Shown here piece by piece: positions 23,741 through 32,700 of a DNA stretch of 64,000 nucleotides. The position numbers were made by a program, and so were the translations under genes. Every line of letters starts with the position of its first letter. Positions within the stretch are counted from its first letter, which is position 1. The notes beneath the pieces are model-generated. The model had not been told where the DNA came from and ran no database searches. It saw only the letters and a list, made by a program, of their open reading frames with translations. The stretch spans positions 22,561,484 to 22,625,483 of the forward strand of contig CM043968.1 of assembly GCA_014529385.2 (NCBI GenBank). Direction: 5' to 3'. Source of the DNA: Adiantum capillus-veneris (lineage: Eukaryota > Streptophyta > Polypodiopsida > Polypodiales > Pteridaceae).

Positions 23741-26700
23741 CCGGTGATTCATTGTACACTCATTGTTTAGATCACCTTGATGTTTACATAGCCTTCACAT
23801 TGTTACCTCGCTTTTGTACTTCCTCTGGGTGATAGGCCATTGAGCATCTCCAGAGGTCTCTTATCATTTATGTACATGGAATATAGCCCCTTTTATCACC
23901 AAAAAGAAAAAAAAAACTAGTATTATCAATGTCATGGGTTGATGTGGCACTACACACACGAAACCCTTGAACCTTGACCAGATCCTAGTGGGCCCGAGGG
24001 AAGAAACCTATTACCATTCTCAATATCCAGGGCATCCTCTTCTTCTAATATGTAGTCGACTTCAGCTGAAGAATTTTGCAGCCGGACCTATGCCAGCCGA
24101 GCATGAGGGCATAGAAGAGATTACCAGCCAAACCTGTGTATGCCAGCTGAGCACTAGAACATCAGGGACTCTCCTGAAATTTCCTAAGGGATACTTTTGA
24201 ACATCGGGGACCTAAACTTCACTCTGGCAATTTGTCAGACACAAAAACAGTGTAGCCTTTAATAAATGGACGGAATAATACAAATATGAAACGGTCCATT
24301 TAAATTGATTCGTATTAAAATAAAAAACCACAGTTTGCAGACAGAAATAGCACCTCTACATAACATGGTTACAGTATGTCAACTTGGACATTGCCAATGT
24401 TGCTCTTGGATGTAATAGAATCTTTGATCACTTTACGTTTAAGAACAATATAGAGAAGAAACTAAGATGATAGATCTTACTCATGGTTTCAAGTTTCCTT
24501 ATCTGTTCCCTTATGGCTTCAGGGTCTTTCTTTAGAATACCCACTTCACGCACCTTCTTTCTTTCCTTTTTATTCTGAAATCCACAAAGGAAATGGATCA
24601 GCAAGTCAGAATAAACTATTCTTAGTTAATGTAAGATGCCAAAACTCCCTCTCAAAAAAAACGAGCACAGGGAAAAAAAAATGAAGATTCACTTGTCCAA
24701 TTGTCTTGTAACTCCAGGTATTCAAAAGTGAGATGCAAAAAGGCTACACTAAAGGGCATAGATTAAAACATACAGGAAGCATACACAAGGTATGGAAGTA
24801 TGTTATAAGTATGTTTCGAAGAGACAATCTGTAATATACGTGGCCCTAATGTCCCAGCCAAAAGGGTGCCCCTTTAGGTGCATATGTTAAACTTCATAAG
24901 TCAGTCTAAAGAGCAGTCTAGAAGTCCCAATGCAAGTTGCAGCCTCAAAATTTAGTGTAGAAGACCAGCACAGAGAACTTTTTTAAAACTATAACATTGG
25001 CATGAGTTTCTTGACCTTTTTAAAAAGTCAAGTATGTTTGCCCCAAACATACGCAAAAATTAGCAAACGTTTGCATGCGTTTGGACAGTGAAACATACGA
25101 GTATGTTTCAATCAATGCTTTGCTCAAGCATTAATATAAAAGAAATACCGAAAGGGGCGCCAATCTTTGGGGCCAATCTCTCTGGGCACGGAACTATGCC
25201 GGGCCGTGTCGACTCACATATTAAAGTTGTAAAGTATTTAAAGTGGTTCTCTTGTGTGCCCAGATTCCCGACTTGGGGTGCCCAAGCCTGTGACAATTTC
25301 TCATCAAAACGGTCCATTATATCGCTGAATTCTTTGTTTTTCAACACTACTTTCAACAATCCCTCTTTGATGGAGACATGTGGACGCTCTCTCCTCAACC
25401 TATATTGACAATGGAAGAGTTTCATCGTAAAGAATTGCATCAAAAGTGCATCAAAATTGAAGATTTCAACCATTCGACGACTTCCATCGCAAAGGCTTCG
25501 TTCAATCTACTCTAGCACAGGCATTCTCTTGTCCTAAATGCTTGCGAAGATTGTGGCTTCTTGTTTGGAAGACAATTGCAAGCAAAAGGAGGAGAATGTG
25601 GGCACTTGAGACAGTAGATAAAGGAACAAGCGGCTTGGAGAATCGACATCGACATTCACTTGTTTGCAATGCTGAATTTTTTACTTACATCAGTATGGAG
25701 ATCTGACATTGTATTGCCCATGATACTAAGTACAATTCTCCCATAAATAAAGAAAAGTTTCGAGGGAGGGGTCGGGCATTCCAACTCATTGTGTGCCTTG
25801 TTTCATTTCAGCTTTGCTTTTGAATGTCCTCTTATTGTCCAACCCGATAACATCTAGTCACCTGAGGGGTAATGTGAATATGATTGTAACGAGATTTAGT
25901 AGATCAAGACATCTGTGAAAAGATCAACACACTCTAAATGTGATTGCTAAATAAGCTACAATGATGACGATTCTCATCTGAGATCTTGACAAGGATAATG
26001 ATGTAAATGTGATGTGAATGTTCAGTGACTGTAGTCTTTGTGCAAGTGCTCATGCGGCCGAGTGGCCCAAAGGGGGCTAGGGTTAAAAACCTAGCCCTAA
26101 ATCTTTTAAAAATAAAGCAAAGGACCAAAATTTCTTAGAGCGGCCCTGTCGTACGGGCTACCTGGATTTTTGCATTGATTGTTGATGTGGCACTATATTG
26201 ATTTCCGCGATTTGCATTGCAACCTTTGGGCGCTAGATTTTGAGACCTGTTGCTTTTAGAAGTGTTGCTTTTCATTGGACAAGCCACAGGCCTTATAAGT
26301 GTGCCAGAGCTCTTCTCTCGGAAGATTAGCTTGGGGGCATCGCCAAAGAGAGGACCATACTTTTGTGAAGCAATAATAAAGAAATACCGGAAGGGACATG
26401 TGACAAGTCAATGACGTGGCCCAGTTGTACCGACACCCGCATTTCACACTGCTATTGACACACGGCACAACAGTACGGATTTTAGCGATTTGCGCTGAAG
26501 TGACACGTGGCACCTGTATGGAATTTTCGCACATTGCATTGGCAGCTTTTTGCAGTTTTGAGCGCTAGCTTTTGAGACCGGATGATTTTAGACCTGATGC
26601 TTTTTATGTTAAATGATGTTGGGGCTCTACTTTAAGCATCCCTTGTACTCTTAACAAGTGCCCCCAGGGTCAATCTTTCGGGCATCTGGACGCAGGGTTG

Positions 26701-29700
26701 GAAGATGGGTTCCATCGGCAGTTGTATCCTTTGCAAATCAATGAATAAAGAAACACCGAAAGGGACGCCAATCTTTGGGGCCAATACGTATAGGGGTGGA
26801 ACTCTGCCACTCCACATGTACCCATGTGGATTCTCTATTTCTCTGTTATTTCAGTTGTTTTAAAGTACTAAAAGTGTTGCCAAGTGTGTAGATTGCCGCT
26901 CCGTTTGTCTTTCCGTTCGATCACTCGTCAAAAGTGATTATAGGACACCAATCTTCGGGGACACTGCAACTTGGCTGGAAACTCCACCATGCCGTGTCGG
27001 CTCTCTCTCTCCCTCTATTCAAGTTTGTTCGGTTTTTTACAGTACTCGCGCATGTGCTGTACTCTCACATATGCTGCTGTAGATCTTTGGCTTGAAGTGT
27101 CCAAGTCTATTATGCCACCATCGTTGCCTTTTGCACCTCTGCCCTATGTTCCACGACCACCACCGACTACTCATCCTCCGTTTTTTTACTCATCTGATGG
27201 ACAATATCATCACTATTATTATTATTAAGCACCTCCGACAACGGATTCTTGTCCAAAACCTTTCAAGAATGGTGGTGCCACAATCAAATTTTTCACCTTC
27301 TCAAGCATCCAAGATATCACAATGCTCTCAAGTTTCTACAAATCGACATTCTATTCAGAAACGGTAACTTCATAGAGGAATCCAAGGTGCTGCGAGTCAA
27401 TTCTTTCCTCAAAGATAGCACCTTGACCTGGTGGGCTGCCCTAACCAAGAAACCTAACAGTCCCAAAACCTGGCGTGACTTCAATCGCGCCTTCTACCCA
27501 AGCTTCCTTAACGAAACCTCTGAAGTTGACATACTTTCAGCCTGATCTAGCTTGAGGATGTATCCCTTGGACATACAACCAAAGATTTTGGGACACTTAC
27601 CTATCAATTTCCACTTTTCGAGACATTACTTTTGCGGAGTAGGCTGAGAAGTACACAATGGGTTCACCCTTTCAATTGCAGCATTACTGCTAGGAAAAGT
27701 GGTTTCAAATATGCGACAACTTATGTCACGTGCAAGAGTGGGTTACTGTATTGTGCAGCTGAAGTGAATGATGATGCAAGCTCAGGATGAGTAATCAGTG
27801 GATGCTCAAGGTTCCTTTTATTGAAGACAAGGAAGGCTCTCCCTTCCCTTCAGTAAAAGGAGCCACTTTACTGAAAGAACTAAATTGAACTGACTGAAAG
27901 AGAGAGACGCAAAGTCACCTTGTGTTTGTGTGCAGTGTACTAGGCCCGAGAAAAATCCTTAAACTCTTTCGCTGCACCTGTCAGTTACACATCATGAAAA
28001 AAGAGCTGATCTTTACAGACTTTGCTACGACTCCCTAAAAAAGAAACCAAAATTCTCAATCTTCCACCCAAGATATCTCACAACAGTGAATTAGCATATC
28101 CTCTGACACTTGTACCCGACGACTAACTCCTGAAGAGATTGCACACAACAGATCTGAAGAAAAGTGTTACAAATGTGGCATTCATGGCCATATTTCCCAG
28201 GACTATCCGACAACCCCAAATAACAAACGACCACTTCTATGTAAATGCACAGACAACAAGAAGCCTCGACCTTTAGGTGGGTTGATTTCTAACTTGATAG
28301 GTGTCCCTACTTTTGATCCATCCAATGAACCGTGTAAAGCTATGGGAAAAGTTAGAGATCGAGATGCCCTTATCCTCTTTGATACATGATCCATGCATAA
28401 TTTTATTCCCCCACAGTTAGCTGGAAGAAAGGGCATTCATGAATATGCCAAAGGAACTCAGATTGAAGCACATATGGCCAATGGAACTTACACATCATCA
28501 ACACCATTGATTGTATCGCTTTGCCTTCGCAAATCCAATCGATTTCTAAATTATGGACTTGGCAAGATGAGATGTTTTATTGGGCATGATTGGTTTTACA
28601 AGTACTATGTCACAAACTCGATGCAAACGATCCAACCGAAGCACATAAACAAGGAATTATTGTTGGAATTGAGAATACAAGCCAATCAACAAGCGACAAC
28701 GGCTTAGAAATGAATCCTATAAATTTTCATACATGACATAAAAGAGGAGAGAAAATTTGTGCGTGGCACAAAGGTGTAAGGTGCAGCGGAAGTGATGTTG
28801 AACTTTGCTCAAGATGAGTGCTCCAAACTGTGCTCAAGGGTTCCTTTTACTTACGGAAGGGAGAACCTTCCGTTCCTTTAGTGAGAGAGTGCAAATGATC
28901 CAAAGTGAATGACAGTGTGAATGAAGGTGCTGAGACTGAGAGATAGAGAGAGAAGAATACAACACCAGAATGTTGTCAAACCCTCCTCCAAGGGTCCCAC
29001 TCTCTATGCCGCACAAATCCGGTACAATGGTCTAGATGCAATGGACTTGCCTACGATGTCGACGACGATGATGACGACGACGAGGACGGGCTGAAATCTG
29101 AAAACGCTAGGGGCTGAAATCTACAAATCTGCTAAATGCTGAATTCTGACTCTGTCAGCAAGGACGACGATGGCAACCACGCGACGACGATGCGCTGAAA
29201 ACGCAGATGCTGAAATCTGCAAACAGCGGGCTGAAACTGAAAACTCTGGCTGATTTGACCATGCGGCGAGGATCTAGTGCGGAAGGTGAGATCTGCGAGG
29301 TTTGGGGCTGCTATTGCGGAGTCTAACTGCTGAAAACTGAAAACGCTGATGCTAGGGCTGATCCTGTCTCCGGGAATCTGCAGAACGCTGGACTGATCAG
29401 CAAGTTGCAAAAACGTTGGGCTGGACTTGTACTTGCAAAAACGCTAGGCTTGCTGCTGTGAATTGCTAAACGCCAAGGCTGATCTGCAATCTGCAAAACG
29501 CCAGGGCTGATTCTGCTGAAAACGCTAGGTAGTCTTGTTGGCTGAAAAACGCTAGGTTGTCCTATCGGGTCTTGCTAAGAAGGTGCACTGTCAAACACTG
29601 GTCCCTGTTGCCTCTTCAACCAGAAAATGCTAGCGCTAGCTTTTCTTATATATCCCCTTAGTCAATTTGCCCTACCTAGTTCCCAATAGTCACTTATTAA

Positions 29701-32700
29701 TAATAAGTGAAAAATTGCTAAAATAGGGAAAATAGGTTCTATGCATTGTAAAATGCTCATGATGGCTACTGACTGTAATGTTGATGATCATGCTGTGTGC
29801 AACCAAAGGATATGCAACTACTCTAAGTGCTTGGACACAGCTTGCGCACAAGCTCACAAAGGTGCCAGAACACTTCCTAAGCTGACCTGAACCCTAGACC
29901 TGAAGTAGCTTGTCCACATGCACATAGGGGTTAGATGTGCACATGACATCCCCTCCTTTTTCAAGTGAGGTACTGGTACCGAACTGTATGGCGTGGAGGG
30001 AGATCGCCAACAACGTCTAGAATCCTAGAAAGGACTCTTCGTCGGCCCACTCTGATGCGTGGGTCGTGTGATACTTGAACTTCATAAAGGTCTACAACGC
30101 TTGCTTCTCTTGGCCGCATTGAAAGCGACACAAAGGGATCTGTGGTTGCTTCAATGATTCTACTGCATCTATGGACGTAGGTCCATCTTCATCAAGAATC
30201 TCCGAGGAGGAAAATTCTCGAAACCACTTCCAACACAAAAGCATGAACATACCCATTCCATGTAGAGTGACTTGAAAAAGACTATGCTTCCTAAATGACT
30301 GTGCATGCAATTGAGATGAACCAAGTGACGGAGTGCCAAACCGTTCACCAAATACACGCAAACAATGGGATCCAATCTTGACTTGCTGATCTAAATCTAT
30401 CAACTGTGGCAAATCACAATGAAAATGCCGATGCTTGATGGAAAATTTTTCTTGTGCTCTTTCTGAGACTATGTCATGCAAACTTTTGTTCTTTTCGATA
30501 GAAATCCGCATACATTCGTGCTCATCCATGAGTGAATCATGTGCATCGTACAATACGGCATGCCAGTGGAAAGGGAACACATAAAACGCTGACGAAAATA
30601 CAAGAAACTGTCACGAATGAAACACTCGAACAATGCATGCTGACTAATCATGCGAACACATAAGAAACTGTCACGAATGAAACACTCGAACAATGCATGC
30701 TGACTAATCATGCGAACACATAATACTTCTTGAGTGGGTTCCTTAGATCTCGACTCGAGAGCGAAAATTAATCCTTCGTAAATGATCGTATCTGCAACGA
30801 GGTTAGCTTCACTAGAAAAAGCATCAACTAAACCATCATCCTTGTGAACATTCACATCTTTATCATACATATCATCATCCTTGTGAATAATCACATCTAT
30901 ATCATGCAAATCATGTGTGTCGTGCTTTGGAGAAAAAAAGACTAAGAGAGTCCCCTTCTCTTGTTTCTTTTCAAACTTTGCCTACACATTAGAAATGAGA
31001 GGTGAAGAATAAACAACTTTCTCTCCACGAATGACAATGGGAGAGTCACTTTTGGCATTGAAAGTGAAAGTATTGTCCGCCCAATCAATGAGAGGGTTAT
31101 GCTCACGAAACATCGAATGCCAAGAAGCATATCACATCCTGAAAGAGGCACTACAAATTTTCTACGGAAGGACACTTGTTGAACCGTGAATAACACATCA
31201 AGGCACTCTCCTGCACTTGTTGAGAGAGTCCATACCGGGAGATGTCTTGCAAACCTCCAAGCGGGCTATTTCGACAAGAGAGTCACCAATCACATCATGC
31301 ATACTACCAGAATCAAACAAGACCACCATGTGTTGATCATTCACATGACCATAACACTTCATGAGAGACTCATCAATGATAGGATCGTGAGAAACTTGGG
31401 ACATACGAGTGTTCTTATTTATGGCATTAACAGAGAATGTGCGTTTTGTGGGTTCTTTATATTCGTTACATTCAATCTTAGGACATGTTTTCTTTATATG
31501 ACCCTTGACGTGACAATGATAGCATCGACCTTCCTTAGAATAAATGACTTGTTCTTATGGCGTGATATATCCTCCTAAAATTCCTTGTGCGGCTTTTTCA
31601 TATAGGGAGAGCTTAGGTTTAGCAAGTATGTTAGCTTTACCCTTAGATTCATTTTGAGTGTTCATTTCCGAAAGACTAGAGAAAGATTCGGAAGAAGAGT
31701 TACCATTCTTACCGTTCTTATCATTCTGAGGGTTCTGAGGAGTCTGAGAGGTACTTTGAGAAGACTTGTTCTCCTTAGGCTTTCCCTTATTGTGTTTCAT
31801 CTCTTGTGCGAGATCAATCGCACAGGCCTTGTTGAGATCGACTGAATCGAGTACCTCGACATCATACTTGATATACTCGTCCAATCCATAAAGGAATGCC
31901 TCCTTGCGCTCATCATCCAATTTGCGTAATTGGGTGCCGAGCTGCAAAACACGAGTAGAGAAAGACATAACTGGCATACCATTCTGCTTGAGACCGCATC
32001 AATCGTCCTTCAACCGTGCTAGGTACTAGGGTGGTATAAACCGCACCTTGAGCTTATCTTGGAAGTCGGCCCAATTGAAGGAAAGGGACGCACCTTCTTC
32101 GGCTTCCTCTAGGTGTGAGGTCAACTGTACCTCTTGCCATGCGTGGTACCAATTAATGGCATCACCGGCAAGGTACATGGCTGTCGTCAAAACCTTGCTA
32201 TTTAGTTGTCGCAAAATAAGCATTAAATTGATGCAATTAAGAATGAATAACACTAGCATCCATCTTACCGTCATACTTACTGAATGTGATCTTATCTGTG
32301 ACGGGGTTGTTGGAGTCCGAATCTCTGCTTGTGCTACTTGATGAACTACCAACATCTTTGACTGGCTCGAGCTTCGAGGTGAGTATCTATAAGACAACTT
32401 CTTGCATATGTTGGTCTCTCTGCGCCTCATGCTCTAATTCCAAGGCCGCTCATCTGTCTTCGCGCTCGCGAGCCAATTCTGTCTTTCTTTCTTTGGCCGC
32501 CAAGCGCGCTTGCTCACGCTCGCGATCCAAGGTTGCATGTCTTTCTTCGGCCACCAAGCGCGCTTGCTCGCGCTCATACACTAAGGTTGCCGTTCTTTCT
32601 TCACGCTCGCGATCCAAGGCGGCGCGTTGGGCTTCTTATCGTAGCATCATATCCATCATCGTCTTGACCAAAGCCTCCATAGGATTTGGTGCAAACCGTG

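Larger units (their letters stand above)
12375..24480 (-). other. WBP11 intron 2 (12.1 kb)
   Basis: Donor GTAAGA at 24480, acceptor GGCAG before 12374. It carries copia element C1, a LINE remnant and a gypsy integrase fragment, all on the plus strand and so antisense to the gene. The stretch 12381-15254 holds microsatellites and tandem repeats but no gene, and 23310-24480 has only a poly-C tract. Confidence 0.9.
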
